A DNA stretch of 64,000 bases, from contig NZ_KB235922.1 in the NCBI RefSeq assembly GCF_000332195.1, positions 3,135,322 to 3,199,321 on the forward strand, given 5' to 3'. The notes under the pieces are model-generated. The model was not told the origin of the DNA. It saw only the letters and a program-made list of their open reading frames with translations, and searched no databases. The stretch comes from Pleurocapsa sp. PCC 7319 (GTDB taxonomy: Bacteria > Cyanobacteriota > Cyanobacteriia > Cyanobacteriales > Xenococcaceae). Shown here in pieces: positions 35,354 through 44,941 of this stretch. The position numbers were made by a program, and so were the translations under genes. Each line of letters starts with the position of its first letter. Within the stretch, counting starts at the first letter, position 1.

Positions 35354-36154
35354 TTACGAACATGAATTTAAGGGACGAACACTTAGGTCTTGATAAAATT
35401 CTTCTTGAAATAATTCTACTTTTGATTGAGCTGAGAGTAAAAGTAAAGCCCAAAAAATTCCTGCTCGATCTAGATCAGAATCTTCCTCGGTACCAGTGTC
35501 AGTTGAATCAGAACTATGCCAACCTTGTAATAGTTGTTCCCAGTCTACATAATCTTTATCTGAGGCTAACTGAGTCAGATTCAAATATAAAAAGCTTTCC
35601 AACTGAGCTGCTAACTCGGTTAAATTTTCATTATGAGCTAGTTGAGCGATCGCCTTAATAGCTGCACTACGAGAACGCTGGGAACGACGAGGGGAACTGT
35701 CGGTAGCTGCCGCTTCAATTTCAGCAGCAATATGTTCTAATTGTTCAATTAATTCTTGTAGGGTTACACGCCTTTTTCCCATAGGCTTTAAGGAAGTACG
35801 ACGACGAATATGCTGTTCTAAATTTGCAGGCAGAGTTCGTGTTTCACTACCCGTCAAAATTTCTGATTCCAAAAATTCTTCCTCCTCCTCTATTTCCAAT
35901 AGTTCTTCCTGCAATAGATGGAGACTGTCAGCTTTAAACAACACTAACATTGAAGCCCACAGAAATGCTTGTCCAGAACGTGGTAAGTCCGCTTCTTGTT
36001 GAGGTGAATCGGACTCAGTTTCGCCCATTAGTCCTAATTCAGCCAAAAAACGGTCAATAATAGTGATCACAGGAACATCCCAAGGATCAATTTCTCCTCG
36101 TTCTGCGAGATTGATTAAGTTAGCGATCGCTTCTTGCGCGGGGGTGATAGTCAT
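35354..36154 (-). CDS. scpA: Segregation and condensation protein A
   Basis: 266 residues. The kleisin N-terminal helix is present (AIANLINLAERGEIDPWDVPVI), the hallmark of ScpA, which bridges the two heads of the Smc dimer together with ScpB. The middle contains an acidic stretch (EELLEIEEEEEFLESEI), common in cyanobacterial ScpA. The C-terminal winged helix is weaker but visible (AGIFWALLLLSAQSKVELFQ), with the usual ending in a FYQDL-type sequence. No smc or scpB gene is adjacent. Start ATG at 36154. Confidence 0.88.
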   Translation of the reverse strand: MTITPAQEAIANLINLAERGEIDPWDVPVITIIDRFLAELGLMGETESDSPQQEADLPRSGQAFLWASMLVLFKADSLHLLQEELLEIEEEEEFLESEILTGSETRTLPANLEQHIRRRTSLKPMGKRRVTLQELIEQLEHIAAEIEAAATDSSPRRSQRSRSAAIKAIAQLAHNENLTELAAQLESFLYLNLTQLASDKDYVDWEQLLQGWHSSDSTDTGTEEDSDLDRAGIFWALLLLSAQSKVELFQEEFYQDLSVRPLNSCS

Positions 36155-36295
36155 AATCCATCATTTATAATCCATAATTGGCAATTTTTACAAAACTACT
36201 GTAAAAATTAATCTCGCTAACTTGAATTGATGATTAATGATGATTTTCGACTACGAAAAACTAATTCTCGATCCTTAATAATTGAGCTTGACAAG

Positions 36296-36344
36296 GTGGC
36301 GAAGCGTCTTCGCCACACAGCCCTAAAATAAAGGGCTTCGCCCC
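36296..36344. repeat. Intergenic palindromic repeats
   Basis: GTGGCGAAG-CGT-CTTCGCCAC (36296-36316) is a perfect 9-bp hairpin. It is followed by a second CCCTAAAATAAAGGG hairpin and GGGCTTCGCCCC. These are the intergenic counterparts of the palindromes found inside the GH63 and debranching enzyme genes. Confidence 0.75.
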
Positions 36345-36379
36345 AGCTATAAGCCATAAGCTCTAAGCTTTAAGCTTTT
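36345..36379. repeat. Degenerate heptanucleotide array (AGCTWTA)x5
   Basis: Units AGCTATA, AGCCATA, AGCTCTA, AGCTTTA, AGCTTTT follow directly on the palindromic repeats. Confidence 0.75.
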
Positions 36380-36435
36380 TGATAAATACAGAGAGTGATT
36401 GTCATAGTTAACAACAAAATGTTGCCACCATGGTT

Positions 36436-36675
36436 TCAAGTTACAGTTGATTGAGGTTCTTTATGGCGAATGTGTTTATAGTCTGGATCTAGCCAACATT
36501 GAGGTAAAGCTTCGCCTGAGGGAAAAATCAACTCAGATTTTACAAAGGTTTCTGGATCTTGCATTTCTTCCCCTGCATGAAATCTACCCAGCACTTCTTT
36601 CTTAAAAGGATCGTAAAGGTTTTCCACTTCTAGTAACTCTACCAACTCACCATGAGATTTTGATTTAAGAAACAT
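36436..36675 (-). CDS. Small conserved cyanobacterial protein, function unknown
   Basis: 79 residues with a GGGAGA site before the ATG. The pattern MFLKSKSHGELVELLEVENLYDPF, GRFHAGEEMQDPETF and LIFPSGEALPQCWLDPDY is that of a small soluble protein found widely in cyanobacteria and sometimes labelled acetyltransferase without support. It has no CoA-binding motif, no signal peptide and no membrane segment. No function can be given. The neighbours, scpA and a Uma2 gene, do not suggest a pathway. Confidence 0.7.
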   Translation of the reverse strand: MFLKSKSHGELVELLEVENLYDPFKKEVLGRFHAGEEMQDPETFVKSELIFPSGEALPQCWLDPDYKHIRHKEPQSTVT

Positions 36676-36828
36676 AATATGTCTCCCTAGTTAATAAACC
36701 CTGATATTTCTTTGATTCTAGCGTGGTTAATCGACACGGAATATAACAGACTGTGAAGTAAGAAAAATGGTAGAAATGAATGTAATAAGTAGTTACGTAT
36801 TCGATAGTAATTACATAAGATTTAGATT

Positions 36829-37428
36829 ATGTTAATCAATACCAAGCTTCCCTTAAGTAGCGATCGCCTTCAAAGACAAGACCAAACTTTAAGTTTGGCA
36901 GGGATGACTTGGATAGATTACGAAAAATTTAATTCCGAAGAATATCCAGGTTATAGAGTTTCTTATTTCAATGGAGTAATTACTTTAGTGTCTCCCAGCA
37001 AGAATCACGAAAGAATTGCCCAAACCATTGCTATTTTAGTATCTGCTTACTGTAGAAAGTTTAATTTACCTTATTTCCCGATGGGTTCTACCCGATTGGA
37101 GAATAAACCATTGGCAGGAAAAGAGCCAGATGTTAGTTTTGCTTTCAATACGGACAAAGATATTCCCGATCTAGCAATTGAAGTTATATTTTCTAGTGGT
37201 AGTCTTGATGATCTAGATAAATATCAAGCGATCGGAGTTAAAGAGGTTTGGTTTTGGAGAAACAGTAAAATTACTTTTTATCAACTAGAAACTCAAGGAT
37301 ATGTAGAAGTTACTACTAGTAAGCTTTTACCTAACTTGACATCCGAAATACTGGAAAACTTTGCCAATCAGGGACTCACTAAAAGTCCTTTAATCATCGA
37401 AGCCGATTTTTTACAGCAGATTAAATAG
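36829..37428 (+). CDS. Uma2 family (DUF820) putative nuclease
   Basis: 199 residues. The PD-(D/E)XK-like core shows KEPDVSFAF and LAIEVIFSSG, followed by KYQAIGVKEVWFWR. This is the typical architecture of Uma2 proteins, which are hugely expanded in cyanobacterial genomes. They are thought to be restriction-endonuclease-like, but the role is unproven. An N-terminal GMTWIDYEKFNSEEYPGYRV and a central GSTRLENKP loop fit the family. It stands alone. The ATG at 36829 lacks a strong ribosome-binding site. Confidence 0.85.
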   Translation: MLINTKLPLSSDRLQRQDQTLSLAGMTWIDYEKFNSEEYPGYRVSYFNGVITLVSPSKNHERIAQTIAILVSAYCRKFNLPYFPMGSTRLENKPLAGKEPDVSFAFNTDKDIPDLAIEVIFSSGSLDDLDKYQAIGVKEVWFWRNSKITFYQLETQGYVEVTTSKLLPNLTSEILENFANQGLTKSPLIIEADFLQQIK

Positions 37429-37564
37429 AAAATTTAAGCTGACAATTTAGAGATTACGTAAAGATTAATCCTCCTAAAATATATATATACGCTTGATGTG
37501 GATTAATAATGCTTATTTCTGAACTATTTTGTTGGTAATTTATCCTTCATAACTAGATTTATCT

Positions 37565-37624
37565 CTGGGGGAACTTTCCCCCAGACCCCCAGTTGGGGAA
37601 GTGACGGCTTCCCCAAGCCCCTTC
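37565..37624. repeat. G/C-run intergenic repeat
   Basis: CTGGGGGAACTTTCCCCCAG pairs around a short loop and is followed by a second GGGGAAG...CTTCCCC hairpin. It resembles the G/C-run core of the MITE-like element at 18205-18356. Confidence 0.65.
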
Positions 37625-37721
37625 GTAACTAAAGTTCAGTCAAGATATCTGTTTTGCTAGCTCATTTTTCTAGAAATGGTGAGTTTGACTCACATAATAC
37701 GAATACGATTTAAACTAAGAT

Positions 37722-40088
37722 ATGAATTCTCTCGATCGCAAACTATTTCGCGACTTATGGCACGCCAGAGGACAGGTAATTGCGATCGCCTTAGTTGTTG
37801 CCTGTGGGATCGCTAGTTTTGTGATGGCAAGGAGTTCCTATGCCTCCCTTACTCTGACTCAGACTACTTACTATAATGAATATCATTTTGCTCAAGTTTT
37901 TGCCTCTCTCAAACGGGCCCCAGAAACCCTAAATGAACAAATAGCAGACATCCCAGGAGTAGCCCAAGCCCAGACTCGGATTGTGGTAGACGTTACCCTG
38001 GATGTTCCAGAATTGCCCGAACCAGGAACAGGAAGACTGATTTCCATTCCCGAACAACAGATATCGATGCTGAATCAGCCATATATCCGTAAGGGAAGAT
38101 ATATCGAATCTGGAAGAGGCAATGAAGTATTAATTAGCGAAGCTTTTGCCAAGGCAAATAAATTACAGTTGGGCAATAGTATTGGGGCAATTATTAACGG
38201 GCGATGGGAACAGTTACAGATTGTAGGAATTGCGCTCTCTCCTGAATATGTTTACGAAGTGCGAGGGGCGGGAGAATTATATCCCGATAATAAGCGATTT
38301 GGGATTATTTGGATGGGTCGCAATGCCTTGGGTAAAGCCTATGATCTAGATGGAGCATTTAATAACGTTTCTCTCTCTTTGAGTCCTGGAGCCAAAGAAA
38401 TTGAGGTGATTACTCAATTAGACCGACTACTAGCTCGCTATGGTGGTTTAGGTGCTTATAGTCGAGACGATCAAGTTTCCCATCAAATACTCTCAGACGA
38501 GATTAAAGGTTTAGAGATCATGGCGACTATGTTGCCTTCAATTTTCTTGGGGATTGCGGCATTTTTACTCCATGTAGTTCTCTCACGGTTAGTCGGTACC
38601 CAAAGGGAACAGATCGCTGTCCTCAAAGCTTTTGGTTATGACAACTTTGCCATTGGTTGGCACTACCTCAAATTTGTACTGACAATTGTCACTATTGGTT
38701 CTTTTCTGGGCATTCTGGGTGGCTTATGGTTAGGCAGAGGACTCACGCAAATTTATACTCAGTTTTATAAGTTTCCCCTACTACGTTTTGATTTTAGCCC
38801 CAGAGTATTAGCTGCTGCGATGATCGTAAGTTATTCTGCCGCGGCGATCGGGGCATTTATGGCAGTAAATAAGGCGGTTACTTTGCCACCAGCTCAAGGA
38901 ATGCGCCCTGAACCACCTTCTCAGTTTAAACCTACTATTATCGAGAGGTTAGGCTTACAGCGTTTCTTTTCCCCTGCGGGGAGAATTATTTTACGAAATC
39001 TAGAACGAAAACCGATACAAGCAAGTTTATCAATTTTTGGGATTGCTTTAGCAGTAGCGATCTTAATTACAGGCAATTATATGAAAGATGCTGTTAACTA
39101 TTTGATGGATTTTCAATTTCGTCAGGTACAAAGAGAAGATATGACTATTGTTTTTAATGAGCCTCGCCCTTCTCGTACCCGTTATGAGGTCAGTAATTTA
39201 TCTGGAGTAATTGAATCAGAACCATTTCGCTTAGTTTCAGCTCGGCTTAGATTTGAGCACCGTACCTATCGCACCGCTCTAACAGGTATTGAACCCCAAG
39301 GAGAGTTCCGTCGCCTGATAAATAAGAATTTACAAACTGTTCGTCTTCCTCATGATGGAGTCGTGCTAACAACCAAACTTGCAGAAATTTTGGGCGTAGA
39401 ACCTGGAGATAGATTAACAGTTGAAGTTTTAGAAGCTAATCGCCCTGTGCGACAGGTTAAAGTAACTGGGTTAGTAGATGAATTGCTGGGGGTACAAGCT
39501 TATATCAATATTGATGCCTTAAATCGTTTTATGCGAGAGGGACAGACTATTTCTGGCGCTTATCTGACGGTAGATTCTTCTCGTGCCAATCAACTTTACG
39601 CAGAGTTGAAACGTATTCCTGCCGTTACTGGCATATCGACTCGGCAAGCGAGTTTAAAAAGTTTTGAGGACATCAGTGCCGAAAATCTAAAGATTATGAC
39701 GACTTTCCTTGTTGCTTTTGCTTGTATTATTACCGTGAGCGTTGTTTATAATTCTGCTCGCATTGCCTTATCCGAGAGAGGAAGAGAACTAGCTAGTCTA
39801 CGCATTATTGGTTTTACGAAAGGGGAAGTAGCTTTTATTTTGCTGGGAGAACAAGCAATTTTAATCGCGATCGCTATTCCGGTCGGTTTTTTAATTGGCT
39901 ATGGTTTGGCAGCATTAATGTCTTCTGCCTACAATTCTGAACTTTATCGTTTGCCTTTAATAATTAACAACTCTACCTATGCTTTTACTTTTGTAATTGT
40001 GATCCTGGCTGCTTTTGGTTCAGGATTAATTATTCGTCGTCAAATCAATCGCTTAGATCTTATTGCTGTGTTGAAAACTAGAGAATAA
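37722..40088 (+). CDS. ABC transporter permease with two FtsX/MacB-type domains
   Basis: 788 residues. One N-terminal helix (QVIAIALVVACGIASFVMA), a periplasmic MacB-like domain (about 50-250), then helices around 268-385 (FLGIAAFLLHVVLSRLVGTQ, IVTIGSFLGILGGLWLGRGL). A second set repeats this plan (helix near 435, periplasmic part, helices 660-780). Two fused FtsX units match the LolCDE/MacB-like exporters of lipoproteins, lipids or large molecules. The ATPase is missing here; a LolD-type ATPase is encoded alone at 53074-53829. Pairing the two is only a guess. Confidence 0.87.
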   Translation: MNSLDRKLFRDLWHARGQVIAIALVVACGIASFVMARSSYASLTLTQTTYYNEYHFAQVFASLKRAPETLNEQIADIPGVAQAQTRIVVDVTLDVPELPEPGTGRLISIPEQQISMLNQPYIRKGRYIESGRGNEVLISEAFAKANKLQLGNSIGAIINGRWEQLQIVGIALSPEYVYEVRGAGELYPDNKRFGIIWMGRNALGKAYDLDGAFNNVSLSLSPGAKEIEVITQLDRLLARYGGLGAYSRDDQVSHQILSDEIKGLEIMATMLPSIFLGIAAFLLHVVLSRLVGTQREQIAVLKAFGYDNFAIGWHYLKFVLTIVTIGSFLGILGGLWLGRGLTQIYTQFYKFPLLRFDFSPRVLAAAMIVSYSAAAIGAFMAVNKAVTLPPAQGMRPEPPSQFKPTIIERLGLQRFFSPAGRIILRNLERKPIQASLSIFGIALAVAILITGNYMKDAVNYLMDFQFRQVQREDMTIVFNEPRPSRTRYEVSNLSGVIESEPFRLVSARLRFEHRTYRTALTGIEPQGEFRRLINKNLQTVRLPHDGVVLTTKLAEILGVEPGDRLTVEVLEANRPVRQVKVTGLVDELLGVQAYINIDALNRFMREGQTISGAYLTVDSSRANQLYAELKRIPAVTGISTRQASLKSFEDISAENLKIMTTFLVAFACIITVSVVYNSARIALSERGRELASLRIIGFTKGEVAFILLGEQAILIAIAIPVGFLIGYGLAALMSSAYNSELYRLPLIINNSTYAFTFVIVILAAFGSGLIIRRQINRLDLIAVLKTRE

Positions 40089-40263
40089 TTTATTTCCTTA
40101 GACATTGTTGGCAACTAAGTATAAATACTTAATATTATTGAGGGAATTGTAAACAGATATTGCAACCCTTGGGAAAATATTTGGATCTTACCTGAATCTC
40201 AAAAACCTTCGCGATAATCTATATAACCTAGACATTATCAACAAAACATTTAGGAGATTTTTC

Positions 40264-40587
40264 ATGGACAATGAGCTATACAAATATAAGATGATTTGCA
40301 CTTTAAAATTTGGTGATATCTACGGTCAAATAATAATTTGGTTAATTGTAATTTTTATTAGCTTAGCAACCACATTGGCATTGTGGAGTAGCACCAGACA
40401 AATTTACGCTTTAGCAACTGTGGGAATTGTCTTAGTGCTTTCTTTGCCCTTTTTATTATTTGCCTTCGTGACTACACTGCTGAACAGAATCGAATTTGTG
40501 CCCATGGAAGAAGAATTGTTTAGTAAGACAATCAAAAGTTCCAGCTCTCGAGCATCCAATTCCGAGTCAGCAGCATCCCCCAGCTAA
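40264..40587 (+). CDS. Small membrane protein, function unknown
   Basis: 107 residues with a TAGGAGA ribosome-binding site. Two hydrophobic helices are visible (IIIWLIVIFISLATTLALW and ATVGIVLVLSLPFLLFAFV), followed by a Ser-rich hydrophilic tail ending SNSESAASPS. I do not recognise a family. It lies 175 bases behind the FtsX-type permease on the same strand and could be an accessory subunit, but nothing proves this. Confidence 0.55.
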   Translation: MDNELYKYKMICTLKFGDIYGQIIIWLIVIFISLATTLALWSSTRQIYALATVGIVLVLSLPFLLFAFVTTLLNRIEFVPMEEELFSKTIKSSSSRASNSESAASPS

Positions 40588-40672
40588 GTTAAGTTCTTTG
40601 GGTTAGGGAACGCGCAAATTAGTGGTTGAGGTAGGTGGGGAGATAGGGAAAAAAAACTAAAATTTTGTTTTT

Positions 40673-40700
40673 CATCCCTCATCCCTCATCCCTCATCCTT
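40673..40700. repeat. Heptanucleotide array (CATCCCT)x4
   Basis: Three perfect units and one ending in CTT lie between the small membrane protein and the ABC-2 permease stop. Confidence 0.9.
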
Positions 40701-40711
40701 CATAATTTGCA

Positions 40712-41500
40712 CTATGCGCCCATTCCTGAATATTGTTTCAAACCTAGACGCCATAACCAACGATTAACTGCGATAAACGCTATCGTCCAGACAATCATAA
40801 TCAAAATACTTTTGCCAAAATCAACAGGAAGTCCCATCAGCAATGCAGCAGGAAAGTGCATCATATAGGGAAATGGAGTCCATTCCACAAATTGTCTAAC
40901 GATCTGGGGAAAAACTTCTAAAGGGGCAATTGTACCTGAAAGGAAGATATAGAATAAAAACCAAAATTGTTGGATGGCGCTAGCTCTCTCTGTCCAAAAG
41001 GCTAACATCGCAAAAGTATATTGAATTGCGAAGCGCAGGGTAAATGCTAGGGCGATCGCCAGAATGACTAATAAGATATTTATTGGTTGAGGAAACCAGA
41101 TAGCATCAGGATAGAGAATAAAAAAGAGACCACAAAATAAAGCAATTAGGGGCAAACGGGTCATTTTTTCAGCTAAATGTCCAGCAACATGATGCCAAAC
41201 TGGATCTATGGGCTGTAGTAGACGGAGGGAAAGCTTTCCCTCTATTATTTCTTGTTCAAAATCCCAAATCACCCAGATCGCCGTAAACTGCCTGACAATA
41301 AAAACACAAAAGAAATAGCGGGCAAAATCAGTAGCACTCAAACCAAAATCTCCACCTTGAGATGCTTGAATCCATACTCCCATCAGAATAATGGGCAGAG
41401 AGTTAGATAATGCCCATAAAAATATTTCGGCACGATACTCTAGCATATAAGCGTAGTAAGCCAAGAAAAATATTTTGGCTTTTTTAATCAGTAGTTTCAC
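40712..41500 (-). CDS. ABC-2 type transport permease
   Basis: 262 residues from a GTG start. Six hydrophobic segments can be counted (for example FLWALSNSLPIILMGVWI, LFCGLFFILYP, LLVILAIALAFTLRFAI, IQQFWFLFYIFLSGTI). The cytoplasmic loop EQEIIEGKLSLRLLQPIDPVW is the signature of the ABC-2 permeases that in cyanobacteria pair with a second permease and an ATPase, often for polysaccharide or glycolipid export. It lies 14 bases behind the ManC-type gene, so the two are probably co-transcribed. The ATPase is not adjacent. Confidence 0.85.
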   Translation of the reverse strand: MKLLIKKAKIFFLAYYAYMLEYRAEIFLWALSNSLPIILMGVWIQASQGGDFGLSATDFARYFFCVFIVRQFTAIWVIWDFEQEIIEGKLSLRLLQPIDPVWHHVAGHLAEKMTRLPLIALFCGLFFILYPDAIWFPQPINILLVILAIALAFTLRFAIQYTFAMLAFWTERASAIQQFWFLFYIFLSGTIAPLEVFPQIVRQFVEWTPFPYMMHFPAALLMGLPVDFGKSILIMIVWTIAFIAVNRWLWRLGLKQYSGMGA

Positions 41501-41514
41501 TAGAAAAATATGTT

Positions 41515-42576
41515 CTATAAAAGATGTTTAAGATGAGGTTCGTCGTGGAGAGATTTAACTACCTGTTTAATATCTTGAGTATGCTCTTTATCGACAACCA
41601 GAGTTACGTTACCATCGCGAACAATAACAACATCTTTTAAACCAATAGTAACGATAACTTCATCATGATCGCTGGTGTAGATGATCGTATTCTGAGTATT
41701 CTTACCAATATGAGTACCTAATTCAACATTTTCTTGACTGCCCTTTAATAAACGTTCGACTCCATTCCAATCTCCTAAGTCATCCCAGCCAAAATTGGCG
41801 GGTAAAACATAAGCTAACTGGGTTTTTTCCATGAGAGCATAGTCAATGCTTTCTTTTTCTAGTTCAGCATAAGCATCTTGACCTTTTTCAGCTAGTAAAC
41901 TTAACAACTTGGGCGCATATTTTTGCAACTCATTTATAACAACCCCTACCCGAAAAATAAACATCCCACTATTCCAGCTAAATCTACCTGTATCGATAAA
42001 TGACTGGGCGGTTTGCTGGTCGGGTTTTTCGGTAAAGCGAGTCACTTTATAGACTGGTAAGCCATCAATCTTAGCTTTCTCCATCCCCTGTTCAATATAT
42101 CCATAACCCGTCGCCGGCTGATTCGGCTTAATACCCAAGGTCACTATCGAGGCTTCGGTTGCAGCTTCCTTAGCTGCCACCTTGAGTGTTTTGGTGTAGG
42201 CATCTATATCTCCAATCCAGTGATCGGCAGGAAAAAATCCTACTATGGCATCCTCACCATATCTCTTAGCCACTTCCAAAGTTGCCCAGGCTACTGCGGG
42301 AGCTGTATCTTTGCCTTGGGGTTCGATTAAAATATTGGCTTCTGGTAACTCTGGTAATTGTTTTTTAACTCCTTCGGCAATAATCGCTGAGGTGATCACC
42401 CATAGATTGTCCCAACCTTCTGCTAAATCTAATAGACGACTTGCGGTAGCTTGTAATAAGCTGATGCCAGTACCATCAAGACATAAAAATTGCTTAGGTC
42501 TTTTAAGACGACTTACTGGCCAAAAACGCTCTCCTTTGCCACCAGCCAAAATAATTGGGATTAATTTTGTTTCCAT
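41515..42576 (-). CDS. manC: Mannose-1-phosphate guanylyltransferase (GDP-mannose pyrophosphorylase)
   Basis: 353 residues from the ATG at 42576, supported by AAGGA; an upstream in-frame extension is not family-like. It makes GDP-mannose from mannose-1-phosphate and GTP. The nucleotide loop IPIILAGGKGERFWPVSRLKRPK, FFPADHWIG (metal-binding Asp), TGYGYIEQG and RFTEKPDQ are diagnostic. It lacks the C-terminal phosphomannose isomerase domain of bifunctional enzymes. The adjacent ABC-2 permease suggests supply of GDP-mannose to an exported polymer. Confidence 0.9.
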   Translation of the reverse strand: METKLIPIILAGGKGERFWPVSRLKRPKQFLCLDGTGISLLQATASRLLDLAEGWDNLWVITSAIIAEGVKKQLPELPEANILIEPQGKDTAPAVAWATLEVAKRYGEDAIVGFFPADHWIGDIDAYTKTLKVAAKEAATEASIVTLGIKPNQPATGYGYIEQGMEKAKIDGLPVYKVTRFTEKPDQQTAQSFIDTGRFSWNSGMFIFRVGVVINELQKYAPKLLSLLAEKGQDAYAELEKESIDYALMEKTQLAYVLPANFGWDDLGDWNGVERLLKGSQENVELGTHIGKNTQNTIIYTSDHDEVIVTIGLKDVVIVRDGNVTLVVDKEHTQDIKQVVKSLHDEPHLKHLL

Positions 42577-42860
42577 TAATTTTTCCTTTATTGTTAAGGT
42601 TTTGACGATGATTCGGTCTACTTCGTGGCTATGATGATTTCCGCGATTGTTTATCTTGATCAATTGCCCTTGACTAGGGTGGTACTATGTAATTTAAAAT
42701 TTCTTTCCTATATTGGATTTTTGCTTTCTTGTTGCTTGTCTGTATTCATAATCAGAAAACAATCTTATTTTGAGTGTTTTTTTAGAAGTTTCCTGCATCT
42801 TAATTAACATATGTTAAAAAAACAACAATTTACCAAATAAAATAAGCCGAAGTAATTTGT

Positions 42861-44273
42861 ATGATTGATGAGAGAGCACAGATTAAGAATAAACATATTG
42901 GCAAAAGCAGGCTCGTTAGCCAGACAAATAGGCTCAGAATTCACAGGTCGTTAATACCACTTCATCTTATTGAGCAACAGGCTAATAAAAACCAGATTAA
43001 CCTATCCCATCAACCTTCATGGTTTTGGCACAGATATTCTCGTTGGTCTTGCTTTGTTCGTGGTTTTTTTTGGGGCGGATTGATCGCTTCAACAGCAATT
43101 TTCTCGGCTGGGTTTGGTGCCGCTGTGACTAAAATCGATTTGGTGGAACAGGCGATCGCTGCAAAGATTTCTCCTAATACTTCCGAAGTTGAGGGTGAGA
43201 TTCAGCCCAATTTTGCTCATCCCGTTCACATCTTACTGATGGAGGTAGAGCCTGGTGCTGAAAACATAGTCAAGTTTTCTAATGCTGCAAGCGGCACAAG
43301 TAAAGCAATTCTCCTGTTGAAATTTGAACCTGAAATCGATTTTGCCCAGGTAATTAATATTCCTACTGACAGTCGAGTAAAAATCCCTGGATTTGGTTGG
43401 GGGACAATTGCCGATGCTAATCAATATGGCGGTATAGAATTGGTCTCGGACATGGTTTCTCAATTGCTAGATGGCGTTACTATCGATCGCTATATCCGTG
43501 CGACTCCCCAAGCTTGGCAAAAATTGAGTGCTAGTGGCAAACTGACTCTCAAGACTTGTGACTTTCGCATCCAAGATTGCTCTGACAAATTAGAACAAAT
43601 TGCACGGCAGCGAGCTGCCTTTGAATATATTCGCCAGCGTCTAAATATTCCTAACTATTTTGCTAACTTTAAATCAACGGTAGAAACAGTTCAACCGCAA
43701 TTAGATACCAATCTTTCTAGGGCAGAAATTATCTCTGTAGCGGACTTTCTAGCAGAACTTGATGCCGAGAGTATCAGTGTGGATTTACTATCCGGTTATA
43801 CCCCAGGTAAATCACTAATGGCCAAAAATAAACCTCATCTCACTCAACTAGCGAAGTCGGATTCTGAAAACAAAACATCTAATAACAAGAAATCTGATAA
43901 AAGTAAGCATGTCTCTAGCCTTGTAAACCAATCCGCTCCTTTTCTTAGTCGTCCAATTGCGGTGCAAAACACTACTGATAACCCTGAATTGGCGATGCAG
44001 GTCGTAGCTTATCTAAAACAACAAAATTTCCAAAAAGTTTATTTCGTTGATCGGATCCCGTTAAAATTAGATCAAACTAAAATTATTATTGACCATAGTC
44101 AACTGCGAGCAGCAGAGCATATCAGAAATATTCTCGGTTTTGGTGATCTAGAGACAAAAACCTATCCTATAGAAGAAAAACTGACGATTCAAGTAGGTGA
44201 AGATGCCCGTTTATTACCCTTAGATAACCATCCCCCTAAAAATAGAAAATCAAAAAATATTTATTTTCAATAG
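42861..44273 (+). CDS. LytR-CpsA-Psr-like protein with C-terminal LytR_C domain, divergent
   Basis: 470 residues. A cytoplasmic N-terminus of about 65 residues precedes one membrane helix (FFWGGLIASTAIFSAGFGAAV). The outer part (about 120-260) keeps LCP-like VINIPTDSRVKIPG, ADANQYGGIELVSDMV and DRYIRATPQAW. The Asp/Arg residues that bind the polyprenyl pyrophosphate in LCP ligases are largely missing at the first strand (HILLMEVEP), so ligase activity is doubtful. A basic linker leads to a LytR_C domain (about 375-455). The pentapeptide gene follows after 4 bases, so they form an operon. Confidence 0.75.
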   Translation: MIDERAQIKNKHIGKSRLVSQTNRLRIHRSLIPLHLIEQQANKNQINLSHQPSWFWHRYSRWSCFVRGFFWGGLIASTAIFSAGFGAAVTKIDLVEQAIAAKISPNTSEVEGEIQPNFAHPVHILLMEVEPGAENIVKFSNAASGTSKAILLLKFEPEIDFAQVINIPTDSRVKIPGFGWGTIADANQYGGIELVSDMVSQLLDGVTIDRYIRATPQAWQKLSASGKLTLKTCDFRIQDCSDKLEQIARQRAAFEYIRQRLNIPNYFANFKSTVETVQPQLDTNLSRAEIISVADFLAELDAESISVDLLSGYTPGKSLMAKNKPHLTQLAKSDSENKTSNNKKSDKSKHVSSLVNQSAPFLSRPIAVQNTTDNPELAMQVVAYLKQQNFQKVYFVDRIPLKLDQTKIIIDHSQLRAAEHIRNILGFGDLETKTYPIEEKLTIQVGEDARLLPLDNHPPKNRKSKNIYFQ

Positions 44274-44277
44274 TCTT

Positions 44278-44793
44278 ATGATCTTGTCTCAATTAAAACA
44301 GCGTTTACTTAACCTACTGATTATTATCGCGATCGCCGTAGTTTGGGTATTATTAAAAGCGACCCCTGCCATCGCCCAAGACAGCGCGGTTAACTATACT
44401 TATAGCGAGATTAGGGGACAAGATTTTTCCCATAAGGATTTGGTAGGTGCTGTATTTGCTGCTGCTGATGCCAGAGGAGCCAGTTTTGAAGAATCAGATG
44501 TCAGTAATTCGATTTTGACTAAGGGAATTTTTGTTAATACCAACCTTAAAGGAGCAAATTTTACTAGCTCCTTAATGGATCGGGTTGATTTTAATAATTC
44601 TGACTTAACTAACGCTATTTTTCGAGATGCAGTGGCTACCAGCACAAATTTTGAAGGGACTACTATTACGGGAGCAGATTTTTCCGACGCAATTTTAGAC
44701 CGCTATCAAATTTATCTGATGTGCCAAAGAGCAGAAGGCACTAATCCTACTACTGGAGTAGAAACAAGATATAGTTTAGGCTGTCGGGATTAA
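44278..44793 (+). CDS. Thylakoid lumenal pentapeptide-repeat protein
   Basis: 171 residues. The signal peptide ends in ATPAIAQ (AxA cleavage near residue 33), so it is exported to the lumen or periplasm. About eight A(D/N)LxX repeats follow (SHKDLVGAVFAAADARGASF, NTNLKGANFTSSLMDRVDF), forming a right-handed beta helix. The C-terminus with two Cys (YLMCQRAEGTNPTTG, LGCRD) is that of the TL15/TL17-like lumenal pentapeptide proteins of plants and cyanobacteria. The function is not established. It is co-transcribed with the LCP-like gene, four bases upstream. Confidence 0.88.
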   Translation: MILSQLKQRLLNLLIIIAIAVVWVLLKATPAIAQDSAVNYTYSEIRGQDFSHKDLVGAVFAAADARGASFEESDVSNSILTKGIFVNTNLKGANFTSSLMDRVDFNNSDLTNAIFRDAVATSTNFEGTTITGADFSDAILDRYQIYLMCQRAEGTNPTTGVETRYSLGCRD

Positions 44794-44941
44794 CTAACCT
44801 CAGTTTGGGTTAAAGCAATTTAAGGGGGAGGTCCGCTCTCAGCTCTCAGCTTTTTGGTCTTATTTTTCCGTCGAACTCACGTATTCTGACCATTGCTCAA
44901 CTGCACCATAAGTCTTTCAGCTTATCCCGAGTTCAGATTAA

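Noticed and set aside
41222-41243. Palindrome GAGGGAAAGCTTTCCCTC in the ABC-2 permease gene as another inserted repeat
   Set aside because: The encoded EIIEGKLSLRLLQP is the normal conserved loop of this permease family, so the palindrome is coincidental.
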